Source: Nonomuraea roseoviolacea subsp. carminata
GTDB taxonomy: Bacteria > Actinomycetota > Actinomycetes > Streptosporangiales > Streptosporangiaceae
Assembly (NCBI RefSeq): GCF_024172185.1
Contig: NZ_JAMZEC010000001.1
Location: 6,789,001-6,853,000, forward strand
DNA length: 64,000 nt
Reading direction: 5' to 3'
Below the pieces are notes generated by a model. It made no database searches, had not been told where the DNA came from, and saw only the letters and a list, made by a program, of their open reading frames with translations. The translations under genes were made by a program, and so were the position numbers. This document shows, piece after piece, positions 35,807 to 44,672 of the stretch (positions are counted from its first letter, which is position 1; each line of letters begins with the position of its first letter).

Positions 35807-36976
35807 TCATCCAGGAGTGGACGGGCCCGGCGTCCAGGCGGCGGCGTACCGCCAGAAGTCGCGGATCCACGGGCTCGGGACCGGGCTGTCGACCCCCACC
35901 TGCGTGAGGAGGACGGCCACGGTGCCGGTCGACGGGATGACGTGGGCGCTCGTCCCGGTGCCGCCGACCCAGCCGTAGCGGCCGGGGACGTTCCACGGTT
36001 CGGTGCGGGCGACGTCCACCGCGCCGCCGAACCCCCAGCCCTGGCCCTCCAGGAAGAGCGAGCCGGTCTCGCGCCGGGCGGGAGTGGTGTGGTCGGTGGT
36101 CATCAGGCGTACCGACCCGGCCGACAGCAGGTGGCGGCCGCCGGGGGCGCGGCCGTCGTTCAGGAGCATGCGGCCGAAGGCGAGCCAGTCGTCGGCGGTC
36201 CCGGCCAGTCCGCCGTTGCCCAGGGGGAAGGGCGGCGGGCTGCTCCACTGCCCGTCCGGCGCGTCGGCCAGGCGCAGGCCGCCGCCGGGGGAGGGGCGGT
36301 AGTAGCTGGTCAGCCGGTCGCGCTTGCCGTCCGGGACGTGGAAGGCGGTGTCGGTCATGCCGAGCGGTTCGAACAGCCGTTCCGCCAGGAAGTCGGGCAG
36401 CGACCGGCCGGTGACCCGGGTGACCAGCACGCCCTGGACGGTCGAGCAGGTGTCGTAGAGCCACGCACGGCCCGGCTGGTACAGCAGCGGGATCCTGGCG
36501 AGGTCGGCCATCCACACGTCGGCCTCGGGGAAGCTCCGCGGCTCGCGGCCGTCCTTCTGCACGGTCATGAGCGCCTGGATCGCCGGCGACGTGAAGTCGG
36601 ACGCGAAGCCGTACCCGGCCTGCGAACTGAGCAGGTCGAACACGGTGATCGGCCGGTCGGCGGGCACCACGTCGTCCACCGGGCTCGCGGGCGTGCGGAC
36701 CACCTTCGGCTCGGCGAGCTCGGGCAGCCACCGGCCGACGGGGTCGTCCAGCGCGATCCGGCCCTCCTCGACCAGCATCATGACGGCCGCGGCCGTGACG
36801 GGCTTGGTGATCGAGGCGAGGCGGAAGATGGAGTCCCTGGTCATCGGCGGGCCGTCGAGGGCGGCGGAGCCCACGGCCGCCACCTCCAGCCGGTCGCCGC
36901 GCGACACCAGGCCTACGGCTCCGGGAATCGAGCCGTCGGCGACGTGGGCCTTCAGCAGGTCGTGCAGGTCACTCAT
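35807..36976 (-). CDS. Serine hydrolase, beta-lactamase class C / esterase family
   Basis: 389 residues with no signal peptide. SxxK motif at Ser55-Lys58 (ASITK), the second-motif Tyr in WLYDTCST, and a late GGTGT in the place of the KTG/HxG motif. This pattern fits cytoplasmic family-VIII esterases more than a true beta-lactamase or penicillin-binding protein. ATG 36976 (MSDLHDLLK). It lies upstream of the aldehyde dehydrogenase on the same strand and divergent from the DUF1772 gene. Confidence 0.87.
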   Translation of the reverse strand: MSDLHDLLKAHVADGSIPGAVGLVSRGDRLEVAAVGSAALDGPPMTRDSIFRLASITKPVTAAAVMMLVEEGRIALDDPVGRWLPELAEPKVVRTPASPVDDVVPADRPITVFDLLSSQAGYGFASDFTSPAIQALMTVQKDGREPRSFPEADVWMADLARIPLLYQPGRAWLYDTCSTVQGVLVTRVTGRSLPDFLAERLFEPLGMTDTAFHVPDGKRDRLTSYYRPSPGGGLRLADAPDGQWSSPPPFPLGNGGLAGTADDWLAFGRMLLNDGRAPGGRHLLSAGSVRLMTTDHTTPARRETGSLFLEGQGWGFGGAVDVARTEPWNVPGRYGWVGGTGTSAHVIPSTGTVAVLLTQVGVDSPVPSPWIRDFWRYAAAWTPGPSTPG

Positions 36977-37156
36977 GGGTTCATCCTGTCCTGTCCGGTG
37001 CGTACGGACGGATTGACCGCTGACGTCGCGCCGACTCAGCGCCGCAGCCGTATGAGCTACGTCACCGCCGCCGCTGCGGCCTGTGTCGGCGTAGCCGTCA
37101 CTACTCCCGGCGTTGCAGCCGTAGCCCCGCCGTTGATCCCGGAGGGGTAGGGACGA

Positions 37157-37711
37157 ATGACCTCTCACGGGGACGCCTCGGATGAGACGGATGGCCGAGG
37201 ATTGCCGGTCATGAGGACCCCAGTCAGGTACATCCACGGCGCGGCGTTGCTCGCCACCGGGCTGCTCGCGGGAGCGTTCGGGTACGGCGCGGCCAACGTG
37301 ATCCCCACGTTCGGCGCTGTGCCGCTGGATGTGCGCCTGACCTTCCACACCACGATGATGAAGGTCAACGAGCCGGTCATGCAGAGCGCGATGGCGCTGG
37401 CCATCGCCACCACCTTCGGCCTGGCGATCGCCGGCCGCCACCGGACGCGCCGGCTGGCGCTCGGGGCCGGCGCGCTGGCGCTGGGCTCCCTGCTGATCAC
37501 GCTGTTCGGCAACGTCCCCCTGCACGCGTACTTCCGGGCGTGGGCCGCCGGCCCGGTCCCGGACGGCCACGCCGCGATCTTCCAGCGCTGGGAGCTGTTC
37601 CACACCCTGCGCACGCTGACCGCGCTGGCCGCGTTCGTGCTGATCGTCACCGCCGCCGTCGTCCCCGCGCCCTCAACGATCGAGGCGCCGACTCCCTCAC
37701 GAGGACCGTGA
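37157..37711 (+). CDS. DUF1772 / anthrone-oxygenase-like membrane protein
   Basis: 184 residues with four predicted TM helices and family motifs (TFHTTMMKVNEPVM; GNVPLHAYFRAW; WELFHTLRTLTALAAF). Members are small membrane proteins, some related to anthrone oxygenases; the function here is unknown. I prefer ATG 37157 because ggagggg (37141-37147) lies 9 bases upstream; ATG 37211 would remove 18 residues before the first TM. The next gene starts 4 bp after the stop, so they form an operon. Confidence 0.8.
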   Translation: MTSHGDASDETDGRGLPVMRTPVRYIHGAALLATGLLAGAFGYGAANVIPTFGAVPLDVRLTFHTTMMKVNEPVMQSAMALAIATTFGLAIAGRHRTRRLALGAGALALGSLLITLFGNVPLHAYFRAWAAGPVPDGHAAIFQRWELFHTLRTLTALAAFVLIVTAAVVPAPSTIEAPTPSRGP

Positions 37712-37715
37712 ACCC

Positions 37716-38324
37716 ATGAACGTCACCGTCATCGGCTCCACCGGCCGCACCGGCCGCCACGTCCTGGCCGAGGCGCTGCGCCGCGGCCACCGCGTCACCG
37801 CCTTCACCCGCGACGCCACCGCCCTGACGGCCGAACCGCATGCCGTCGTCGAGGGCGACGGACGCGACCCGGACAAGATGCGCGCGGCCGTCACGGGCGC
37901 GGACGCGGTGATCTCCATCATCAACGGCGGCGGCAGCGGCGACCCGCACCGCGCGGCCCAGGCCACCCGCACCGTCATCCAGGCCATGACCGAGACGGGA
38001 GTCCGGAGGCTCGTGGCCACCACTCCCTACCCGATCGTCGCCCGCCGGCCGTACCCGCTGATGTGGCTGCTCCGGCGCCTGCTGGCCACCCCGTACGCCG
38101 ACGCCCGCGACCTGGAGCGGGCCGTGAGCGCCAGCGATCTGGACTGGACCATCGTCCGGCTGACCCGCCTCACCGACCGGCCCGCCACCGGGGCGGTCGT
38201 GATCCGCCGCGAACTGCTGGCCAGGCCGCGCGCCCTGACCAGGGCGGACGCGGCCGGCACCCTGCTGGACATCGCCCAGGGGACGCACCTGAGCGGCGTG
38301 GCCGTCAACGTCCACGGACGCTGA
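37716..38324 (+). CDS. NAD(P)H-binding NmrA/atypical-SDR protein
   Basis: 202 residues with the nucleotide motif VIGSTGRTGRHV (GxxGxxG) at residues 5-16 and the atypical-SDR layout (VVEGDGRD; GVRRLVATTPYP; LDWTIVRLTRL). It lacks YxxxK. It is likely a NAD(P)H-binding reductase or redox sensor. It follows the DUF1772 gene by 4 bp, a pairing that suggests a shared redox task. Downstream there is 430 bp without a working gene. Confidence 0.85.
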   Translation: MNVTVIGSTGRTGRHVLAEALRRGHRVTAFTRDATALTAEPHAVVEGDGRDPDKMRAAVTGADAVISIINGGGSGDPHRAAQATRTVIQAMTETGVRRLVATTPYPIVARRPYPLMWLLRRLLATPYADARDLERAVSASDLDWTIVRLTRLTDRPATGAVVIRRELLARPRALTRADAAGTLLDIAQGTHLSGVAVNVHGR

Positions 38325-38755
38325 GCGGCATCGAACGCAACGGCGGTGTGCTGGAAGATGTGCGCAGCACCGAGATCGGGGTCAAGCGCCGTTACTGGAT
38401 CGCTCTCGACGGCGCTGATCACGGCCCTTCATCGACGGCCGCCTCGTGGCGAGCGGCGTAGCCTGTCGGAACCTCGTGGTCGCGACCCGAGGTCGCTCGA
38501 GGCGGTCGATGCCGCACTCGACCGCGCTACGGGCCACGTCTCCGTGACAGGACCGGGTGCGAGGACGGAGGCGGGTGTTGCCGGGCAGGCGGTGGCCGGC
38601 GATGGCGAGGCGCCAGGGGGTGCCATCCTGCGCCAGGACCCCCGCCCTCTCACATCGCTTACCTGGCACGTAATTGGCACGCATACCTCCGCCCCGACAG
38701 ACTTGTCTCATCAGCACCACAGACCCACCCAGACCATGACATTGGGGGCAATGAG
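38325..38755. other. Degenerate region between NmrA-like and hydrolase genes
   Basis: No intact gene in 431 bp. The minus strand holds a decayed transposase fragment (separate entry). The right part (38650-38750) is AT-richer and should contain the promoter of the hydrolase at 38756. Confidence 0.6.
38400..38565 (-). pseudogene. Remnant of an IS5-type transposase C-terminus
   Basis: On the minus strand, AVECGIDRLERPRVATTRF resembles the conserved C-terminal AVECGINRLKxxRAVATRYDKLAVRYEA region of IS5-group transposases. After RF the similarity jumps frames (YAARHEAAV in a third frame), so at least two frameshifts are present and no ORF covers it. Only this fragment is recognisable; no terminal repeats seen. 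Confidence 0.5.
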
Positions 38756-39574
38756 ATGTTCTTCGAGACGAGTGACGGCACCCGCCTGGCCTACGAGGAC
38801 TACGGTCAGGGCCGGCCGATCGTGTTCGTGGCGAGCGCGATGCTCTGCTCCGACATGTGGGAGTACCAGATCCCGTACTTCGTGGACCGTGGTTACCGTT
38901 GCATCGCCCTGGACCGGCGCGGGCACGGCCGCTCCGACCGTCCCAGCACCGGCTACGACATGGACACCGCGGCCGACGACCTGGCCGTGCTGATCGAGCT
39001 GCTCGACCTGCGCGACGTGATCCTCGTGGGCCACTCGATGGGCGGCGCCGAGATCGCCCGGTACCTGCACCGGCACGGCGACGAGCGGATCGAGCGGATC
39101 GCGCTCATCTCGGCCATGCTGCCGTTCATGCGGCAGACCGACGACAACCCCGAGGGGATCCCCGGCGCCCTGCTGGACGCGTCGATCGCCTCGCTCGACG
39201 CCGACCGGCCCAAGTGGCTGGCCCGGCAGGCGCAGGCGTTCTTCGCCACGCACCTGGGCAACGACGTCTCGCCGGCGCAGGTCGACTTCACCATGCGTCA
39301 GTGCCTGGAGGTCTCGCCGTGGGCGGTGCGCCAGGCGCAGCGCAACGTGGTGAGCTTCGACCACCGGGCCACCCTGCCCGAGATCAAGGTCCCCACGCTG
39401 GTCGTCCACGGCGCCGCCGACTTCTCCGCGCCCATCGACGTCACCGGCCGCCGCACCGCCAAGATGATCCCCGGCGCCGTCTACCACGAGTACCCGACCG
39501 CCGGTCACGGCGTGTTCGTCAGCCACCGCGACCAGCTCAACGGCGACCTGCTGGACTTCATCGAGGGGCGTTGA
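38756..39574 (+). CDS. Alpha/beta hydrolase (haloperoxidase/arylesterase-like)
   Basis: 272 residues. Motifs: LDRRGHGRSDRPS, nucleophile elbow VGHSMGG (Ser96-ish), acid Asp in VHGAADFSAP and catalytic His in PTAGHGVF. This is the non-haem chloroperoxidase/arylesterase-like branch; such proteins are usually esterases or perhydrolases. ATG 38756 with weak SD ggggg about 8 bases upstream. It is monocistronic by context. Confidence 0.87.
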   Translation: MFFETSDGTRLAYEDYGQGRPIVFVASAMLCSDMWEYQIPYFVDRGYRCIALDRRGHGRSDRPSTGYDMDTAADDLAVLIELLDLRDVILVGHSMGGAEIARYLHRHGDERIERIALISAMLPFMRQTDDNPEGIPGALLDASIASLDADRPKWLARQAQAFFATHLGNDVSPAQVDFTMRQCLEVSPWAVRQAQRNVVSFDHRATLPEIKVPTLVVHGAADFSAPIDVTGRRTAKMIPGAVYHEYPTAGHGVFVSHRDQLNGDLLDFIEGR

Positions 39575-39621
39575 CCCACCGCCCGCGCGGCTCCTCAGCG
39601 GCACGACTGCTCCTGGACGGA

Positions 39622-40167
39622 TCAGCAGCGCAGGTGCTCCTGGACGAAGGTGACGCGGGTGGCGACGTCCGCGCTGGGGAGGGGGATCACCTCGTACCCG
39701 TGCCGCCCGTACGCCTCCACCATGGCGTCGTGCGTGCGCACCGCCTCGTCGAGGTCCTGGCGGCGTTCGGCGTCGTGGGTGTAGATCTCGGGCCACGGCG
39801 GGGCGGCGAACACGCGGCGGTGGTAGCGGAAGAGTGCGGCGGCGGCCGACACGTGCGGCGGGACGGGGCGGCCGAGCAGAAGGTGGTAGCCGACCAGGTC
39901 GGGGACGCCCCGGTCGAAGAACACCGGGCCGGGCAGGGCGCGCGCCTCGTGGTGCGAGCGCATCTCCCAGGCCAGCATGACCTCGGCGAACAGCGCCGTG
40001 TCGCCCTCGTGCCGGGCCCGGCCGCCGATCGCGACCTGGTCGCGGATGATCGCCCGGCCCGCCTCGGCGACGCGGGCGTGGCCGGCGGCGCGCAGGGCCT
40101 CGATCAGCGTGGTCTTGCCGGCGCCGGGCCCGCCGGTGATCACGACGAAGTCGTCGGGCGTGCTCAT
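39622..40167 (-). CDS. AAA-28-family P-loop ATPase/kinase-like protein
   Basis: 181 residues from ATG 40167 (MSTPDDFV). Walker A ITGGPGAGKTTLIEAL at residues 10-25, FFDRGVPDLVGYHLL as a Walker-B/LID-like element; AAA_28 family, related to small nucleotide or nicotinamide-riboside-type kinases. ATGs at 40176 and 40179 are alternatives. Function unknown; it is divergent from the cytidine deaminase gene. Confidence 0.82.
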   Translation of the reverse strand: MSTPDDFVVITGGPGAGKTTLIEALRAAGHARVAEAGRAIIRDQVAIGGRARHEGDTALFAEVMLAWEMRSHHEARALPGPVFFDRGVPDLVGYHLLLGRPVPPHVSAAAALFRYHRRVFAAPPWPEIYTHDAERRQDLDEAVRTHDAMVEAYGRHGYEVIPLPSADVATRVTFVQEHLRC

Positions 40168-40323
40168 GGGGGCCATCATCTCCAGGGGGTCGGGTTTCGG
40201 TGAGACGCGGCGCGAAGCGTCCCAAGGGGCGCGCATGGGGTTCGACGAAGTGGCCTCGGACGAGGACGAAGGTGGCGGAAAACGGGATGTGGTCTCGCCG
40301 GACGGGACGGTAGCGTCCGGCGC

Positions 40324-40731
40324 ATGGCCATGCTCTCGAACGACGACCTGATCGCCTCGGCCCAGGCGGTGCTCAATCCGCGCGAGTCCGGTGACATGGC
40401 CTCCGGCCAGGTGGCCTCGATCCTGGTCACCGCCCGCGGCGAGCTCTACTCCGGCGTGTGCATCGACACGCCCTGCGGCATGGGCTTCTGCGCGGAACAC
40501 GCGGCCATCGCCGCCATGGTCACTGCCGGAGAGTACCGCATCGCCCGGATCGTGGCGGTCTGGCGCAGTGAGGAGGGCGTCCTCCACGTGGTGCCGCCGT
40601 GCGGGCGCTGCCGCGAGTTCATCCGCCAGATCGACCCGGCCAACCTGGACACCGAGGTCGTCCTGGGTCGTGACCGTTCCGCCGCGCTCAGGGAACTGCT
40701 GCCGCACCACGAGTGGCCCGCCGCCGTGTAG
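40324..40731 (+). CDS. Cytidine deaminase-like protein
   Basis: 135 residues of the cytidine deaminase fold. The zinc site is complete: CAEHAAI (Cys-x-Glu form, with Glu as proton shuttle) and PPCGRCREF. Probably deaminates cytidine/deoxycytidine or a related nucleoside, including blasticidin-type substrates; the family is broad. ATG 40324 or 40330. It is divergent from the AAA-28 gene and precedes cydA. Confidence 0.88.
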   Translation: MAMLSNDDLIASAQAVLNPRESGDMASGQVASILVTARGELYSGVCIDTPCGMGFCAEHAAIAAMVTAGEYRIARIVAVWRSEEGVLHVVPPCGRCREFIRQIDPANLDTEVVLGRDRSAALRELLPHHEWPAAV

Positions 40732-40892
40732 CTCGCGAACGCACCGGGCACACCGAGGTGTTCCTCATCTCGCAGTCCTGAGCAGGGCAAGAAGCGGTGC
40801 GGGCCGGTGTCGTCCGTCAGGCGGGGGATAGGGATCGGGGTGTCAGGGCCCGGTCCCGGTCCCGGTCCCGGTTCCCGAACAGGAGATGACAC

Positions 40893-42263
40893 ATGGTCAC
40901 TCCCCTCCTCAATACCGTGGGCGCCACCCCGGCCGACCTGGGCGCCGCGCGCGGCCAGATGGCGCTCTCGCTCGGCTGGCACATCGTCCTGGCCTGCCTC
41001 GGGGTCGGCATGCCGGCGATCACCCTGCTGGCCGAGTGGCGGGGCCACCGCACCGGGGACGTCCACTACCGGCTGCTGGCCCGGCGGTGGGCCAGGGCCA
41101 TGGGCGTGCTGTTCGCCGTGGGCGCCGTGTCGGGCACCATCCTGTCGTTCGAGATGGGCCTGCTGTGGCCGGGGCTCATGGGCACCTACGGCGAGGTCAT
41201 CGGGCTGCCGTTCTCGCTGGAGGGCATCGCGTTCTTCATCGAGGCGATCTTCCTCGGCGTCTATCTGTACGCCTGGGAGCGGCTGCCGCCCGGCAAGCAC
41301 CTGCTGTCCGGCGTGCCGATCGTCCTGGCGGGCGTGGCCAGCGCCTTCTTCGTCGTCACCGCGAACGCCTGGATGCAGCAGCCCACCGGGTTCGCGCTGC
41401 GCGACGGCAGGGTGGTGGCCGTGAGCCCGTGGGCGGCGATGTTCAACCCGGCGACGCCGCCGCAGACCGTGCACATGATCCTGGCCGCGTTCATGGTCGC
41501 CGGGTACGGCATGGCCGGCGTGTACGCCGTCGCGATGCTGCGCGGCCGGCGCGACCGCTACCACCGCCTCGGGCTGCTGCTGCCGATGACCGTGGCGGCG
41601 GTCGTCACGCCGTTCCAGATCGGCGTGGGCGACTGGGCCGCGCACTTCGTGGCCGACTACCAGCCGGTCAAGCTGGCCGCCATGGAGGGCGTGTTCGCCT
41701 CGGGCCGCGACGTGCCGCTGCACCTGGGCGGCGTCGCGGTCGACGGCGAGCTGAGGTACGCCCTGGAGATCCCGTACGGGCTGTCGCTGCTCGCCCACTG
41801 GAACCCCCACGCCGCCGTCCGGGGCCTCGACGCGGTCCCGCCCGGCGACTGGCCGCCGGTCAACATCGTCCACTGGGGCTTCCAGATCATGGTGGGCATG
41901 GGCATGGCGCTGCTGCTGCTCGCCGCGTGGCTGGCGGTGTCGTGGTGGCGGCGGCGCGACATCCCGGGCACGGTGTGGTTCGCGCGCGCCGCGGCGGTGT
42001 CGGGGGTGGCGGCGGTGGTGGCCCTGGAGGCCGGCTGGGTCGTCACCGAGGTCGGGCGCCAGCCGTGGATCGTGTTCCGCGTGCTGCGCACCGCCGACGC
42101 CGTCAACCCGGCGCCCGGCCTGGTGTACGGCTTCGCGCTGGTCACGGCGGTGTACGTGGTGCTGACCGTCGCCACCGTGTACGTGCTGAGACGGCTGGCG
42201 CGGGACGTGCCGGTGCCGGTGGCGCCGCAGGAGCCCGACGTCTCCGGCTACAAGGTGGTCTGA
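40893..42263 (+). CDS. cydA: Cytochrome bd ubiquinol oxidase subunit I
   Basis: 456 residues, about nine TM helices. High-affinity quinol oxidase, not proton-pumping. Haem ligands: His30 (LGWHIVLA, haem b595-type) and His in DWAAHFVADYQPVKLAAMEG; GRQPW motif (EVGRQPWIV) is diagnostic. The Q-loop is the short form. ATG 40893 with SD aggagat (40881-40887). cydB follows after 2 bp. Upstream there is a cccggt-repeat (40848-40873) and a 12-bp palindrome acaccgaggtgt (40750-40761), but no Rex-like site. Confidence 0.97.
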   Translation: MVTPLLNTVGATPADLGAARGQMALSLGWHIVLACLGVGMPAITLLAEWRGHRTGDVHYRLLARRWARAMGVLFAVGAVSGTILSFEMGLLWPGLMGTYGEVIGLPFSLEGIAFFIEAIFLGVYLYAWERLPPGKHLLSGVPIVLAGVASAFFVVTANAWMQQPTGFALRDGRVVAVSPWAAMFNPATPPQTVHMILAAFMVAGYGMAGVYAVAMLRGRRDRYHRLGLLLPMTVAAVVTPFQIGVGDWAAHFVADYQPVKLAAMEGVFASGRDVPLHLGGVAVDGELRYALEIPYGLSLLAHWNPHAAVRGLDAVPPGDWPPVNIVHWGFQIMVGMGMALLLLAAWLAVSWWRRRDIPGTVWFARAAAVSGVAAVVALEAGWVVTEVGRQPWIVFRVLRTADAVNPAPGLVYGFALVTAVYVVLTVATVYVLRRLARDVPVPVAPQEPDVSGYKVV

Positions 42264-42265
42264 CC

Positions 42266-43285
42266 ATGGGGCTGCCGGAGGTCATGCTCGCGGTGCTGTG
42301 GGTCGGGCTGACCGCGTACGTGCTGTTCGGCGGCGCCGACTTCGGCGGCGGCGTGTGGGACCTGCTGTCCGGCGGGGCCGGGACGGGGAGCCGGCGGCGG
42401 GAGCTGGTGGAGCACTCCATCGGCCCCGTCTGGGAGGCCAACCACGTGTGGCTGATCTTCGTGATCGTGCTGATGTGGACGGGCATCCCGTCGGTGTTCG
42501 CGGCCGTCGCCTCCACCCTGTACATCCCGCTCACGCTCGCGGCGCTCGGCATCATCGCCAGGGGAGCGGCCTTCGCGTTCCGGAAGGTGTCGACGCGGCT
42601 CTGGCAGCGGCGGCTGTTCGGGGCCACGTTCGCGTTCTCGTCGGTGGTGACGCCGTTCTTCCTGGGCACGGCGGCGGGCGCCATCGCCTCCGGCCGGGTG
42701 CCGCCGGGCATCGCGCGGGGCGACCTCGTGACGAGCTGGGCCAACCCGACGTCGCTGACGGCGGGCGCGCTGGCCGTGGGCACCGCCGCGTACCTGGCCG
42801 CCTGCTACCTGACCCGCGACGCCGAGCGCACCGGGCAGCCGGACCTGGCGGAGGAGTTCAGGCGGCGGGCGCTGGTGACCGGCGTGGTCGTGGGCGTGCT
42901 GTCGGCGGCGGGGCTGCTGGTGCTGCACGCCGACGCGCCGGGGCTGTTCGCGGAGCTGACCACCGGGCGCGCGCTGCCGTTCCTCGTGCTGTCGGTGGCG
43001 GCGGGGGTGGCGTCGCTGCCGCTGCTGTGGCTGCGCCGCTACCGGGAGGTGCGCGTCACCGCGGCGCTCGCCGTCGTGGGGCTGCTGTGGGGGTGGGGCG
43101 TGGGGCAGTACCCGGTGCTGCTGCCGGGCGTGACGCTGCGGGAGGCGGCGGCCACCACGTCCGTGCTGGCGGCGAGCCTCGGCGCGCTGGCGGTCGGCGC
43201 GGTGCTGCTGGTGCCGTCGCTGTGGTGGCTGTACGCGACGTTCCAGCGGGAGCACACCGCGGGCAAGGAGCAGGCGGAGACCTGA
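42266..43285 (+). CDS. cydB: Cytochrome bd ubiquinol oxidase subunit II
   Basis: 339 residues, eight or nine TM helices; FGGADFGGGVWDLLSG and WEANHVWLIF are the CydB signatures. Pairs with CydA to form the bd oxidase. ATG 42266, 2 bp after cydA stop. The cydCD transporter genes needed for assembly are not in the window. Confidence 0.97.
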   Translation: MGLPEVMLAVLWVGLTAYVLFGGADFGGGVWDLLSGGAGTGSRRRELVEHSIGPVWEANHVWLIFVIVLMWTGIPSVFAAVASTLYIPLTLAALGIIARGAAFAFRKVSTRLWQRRLFGATFAFSSVVTPFFLGTAAGAIASGRVPPGIARGDLVTSWANPTSLTAGALAVGTAAYLAACYLTRDAERTGQPDLAEEFRRRALVTGVVVGVLSAAGLLVLHADAPGLFAELTTGRALPFLVLSVAAGVASLPLLWLRRYREVRVTAALAVVGLLWGWGVGQYPVLLPGVTLREAAATTSVLAASLGALAVGAVLLVPSLWWLYATFQREHTAGKEQAET

Positions 43286-43293
43286 CCCGTACC

Positions 43294-43347
43294 AACTCTT
43301 TACGCCATAAGCTATCCTCTTCTTCCGAGAACTCTTTACGGCATAAG
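43294..43347 (+). promoter_or_regulatory. Operator-like direct repeat upstream of alpha/beta hydrolase
   Basis: Two 18-mers, aactctttacgccataag (43294-43311) and aactctttacggcataag (43330-43347), 36 bp apart, differing at one base. Each holds a partial palindrome ctttacgncataag. Together with the AT-rich setting they look like twin sites for a TetR- or MarR-like regulator; none is adjacent. Confidence 0.65.
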
Positions 43348-43365
43348 GAATCAGAGGAGAACGGG

Positions 43366-44226
43366 ATGACGACCACCACGGTCAAGCTGCACGACGGGGC
43401 CGCGCTCGACGTCGAGATCAGCGGTGACGGCCCCACCGTGCTCCTGCCCGTCAACCCCCGCCCCGTCGAGGGCCCGAAGGCGGAGGAGATGCGCAAGTGG
43501 GGCGTGGACCCGGCGCTGGGCCGCACCCTCATCGACGGCCTCGCCGACGCCTTCCGCGTCGTCGCGTTCGACTACGAGAACCACGTCCTGGCCAACCCCA
43601 AGGCCGACACGCTCACCCCCGCCAACGTCGCCGCCGACCTGCTGGCCGTGGCCGACGCCGCCGGCGCCGGGCGGTTCGCGTACTACGGCTACTCCTGGCT
43701 GGCGCTCAGCGGCCTCCAGCTCGCCATCCGCACCGACCGGCTGTCGGGGCTCGTCATGGGCGGTTACCCGCCGATCGGCGGCCCGTACGCGGAGATGCTC
43801 GCCGTCACCACGGCCACCCACGCGATGTCCTCACCCGAACCGCCCGCCGCCCCGGCCGAGCCCGCGGAGCCCGCCGAGCCGGGGGACTGGTCGAAGGCCG
43901 AGGTGACGATGAGCCCCGACCAGACCAAGCAGTTCGTCACCCTGTACGAGGCGCTGCGCGGATTCGACGACCGGGCCGTCCAGGACCGGGTCACCTGCCC
44001 GCGGCTGTGCTTCGCCGGCTCCGCCGACGTGATCGAGTACGACCAGCGGTGGGGCGGCGTCCGCGTGGACATCGCCGGGCCGTTCCTGAACCGGCGGGCC
44101 GAGCTGGAGTCGCTCGGCTGGGAGGTGCGGGTGCTGGACGGCCTCGACCACACCGGCGCCATGCAGCCGCCGGCCGTCCTTCCCGTGCTCCGCCCCTGGC
44201 TCCAGGCCCACCTGGCCGTGGACTGA
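43366..44226 (+). CDS. Alpha/beta hydrolase
   Basis: 286 residues. Nucleophile elbow YGYSWLALSG (G-Y-S-W-L, Ser residue ~109) and late His in LDGLDHTGAM; the cap region contains a low-complexity APAEPAEPAEPG stretch. ATG 43366, SD agaggag (43353-43359). Preceded by two operator-like repeats, so it is likely inducible. Substrate unknown. Confidence 0.83.
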   Translation: MTTTTVKLHDGAALDVEISGDGPTVLLPVNPRPVEGPKAEEMRKWGVDPALGRTLIDGLADAFRVVAFDYENHVLANPKADTLTPANVAADLLAVADAAGAGRFAYYGYSWLALSGLQLAIRTDRLSGLVMGGYPPIGGPYAEMLAVTTATHAMSSPEPPAAPAEPAEPAEPGDWSKAEVTMSPDQTKQFVTLYEALRGFDDRAVQDRVTCPRLCFAGSADVIEYDQRWGGVRVDIAGPFLNRRAELESLGWEVRVLDGLDHTGAMQPPAVLPVLRPWLQAHLAVD

Positions 44227-44246
44227 CGCCGTGGACTGACAGGGCG

Positions 44247-44672
44247 TCAGACGTAGTAGCCCTCCACCGGGACCCGCGCCTCCTCGTACAGGGCGGGTCC
44301 CTCCAGGAGGGGGCCGGCGGCCGTGGCCGGCGGCTTGAGGCCGCCGAGTTGCTCGGCGGACAGCGCGAACACCACCCGGCCGAGGAACGAGCGCTCGATA
44401 GCGCCCGTGCACATGCCGCACGGCTGGCAGCTCGTGAACATGGTGGTGGCCGCCGCGGCGTCCGGGGTGAGCTCGCGGGCCGCCCAGCGGGCCAGCTTCA
44501 GCTCAGGGTGGGCGGTGATGTCGCCGCCGGTGACCGTGGTGTTGCGCTCCTCGGCCAGCACGGCGCCGTCCGGGCCCACCAGCAGCGAGCCGAACGGCGG
44601 GTCGCCGCCCTCGCGGGCCTCGGCGGCCAGCTCGATGGCCCGGCGCAGGAAACGCTCTTCGTCGCTGGTCAT
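44247..44672 (-). CDS. Nucleoside/nucleobase deaminase (CDA-superfamily)
   Basis: 141 residues. Zinc site HPE (ITAHPELKLA) plus PCGMC (CQPCGMCTG), the tRNA-adenosine/guanine/cytosine deaminase subgroup. Substrate (guanine, cytosine or other) not resolved. ATG 44672 overlaps the stop of the LLM gene (44669-44672, ATGA), so they are one operon. Confidence 0.87.
   Translation of the reverse strand: MTSDEERFLRRAIELAAEAREGGDPPFGSLLVGPDGAVLAEERNTTVTGGDITAHPELKLARWAARELTPDAAAATTMFTSCQPCGMCTGAIERSFLGRVVFALSAEQLGGLKPPATAAGPLLEGPALYEEARVPVEGYYV

Noticed and set aside
35807-36976. True class C beta-lactamase
   Set aside because: No signal peptide and the second/third motifs (YxN, KTG) are not canonical; a cytoplasmic esterase is more likely.
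40732-40892. Rex operator upstream of cydA
   Set aside because: No TGTGAA-n6-TTCACA pattern; only a short ACACCgaGGTGT palindrome is present.
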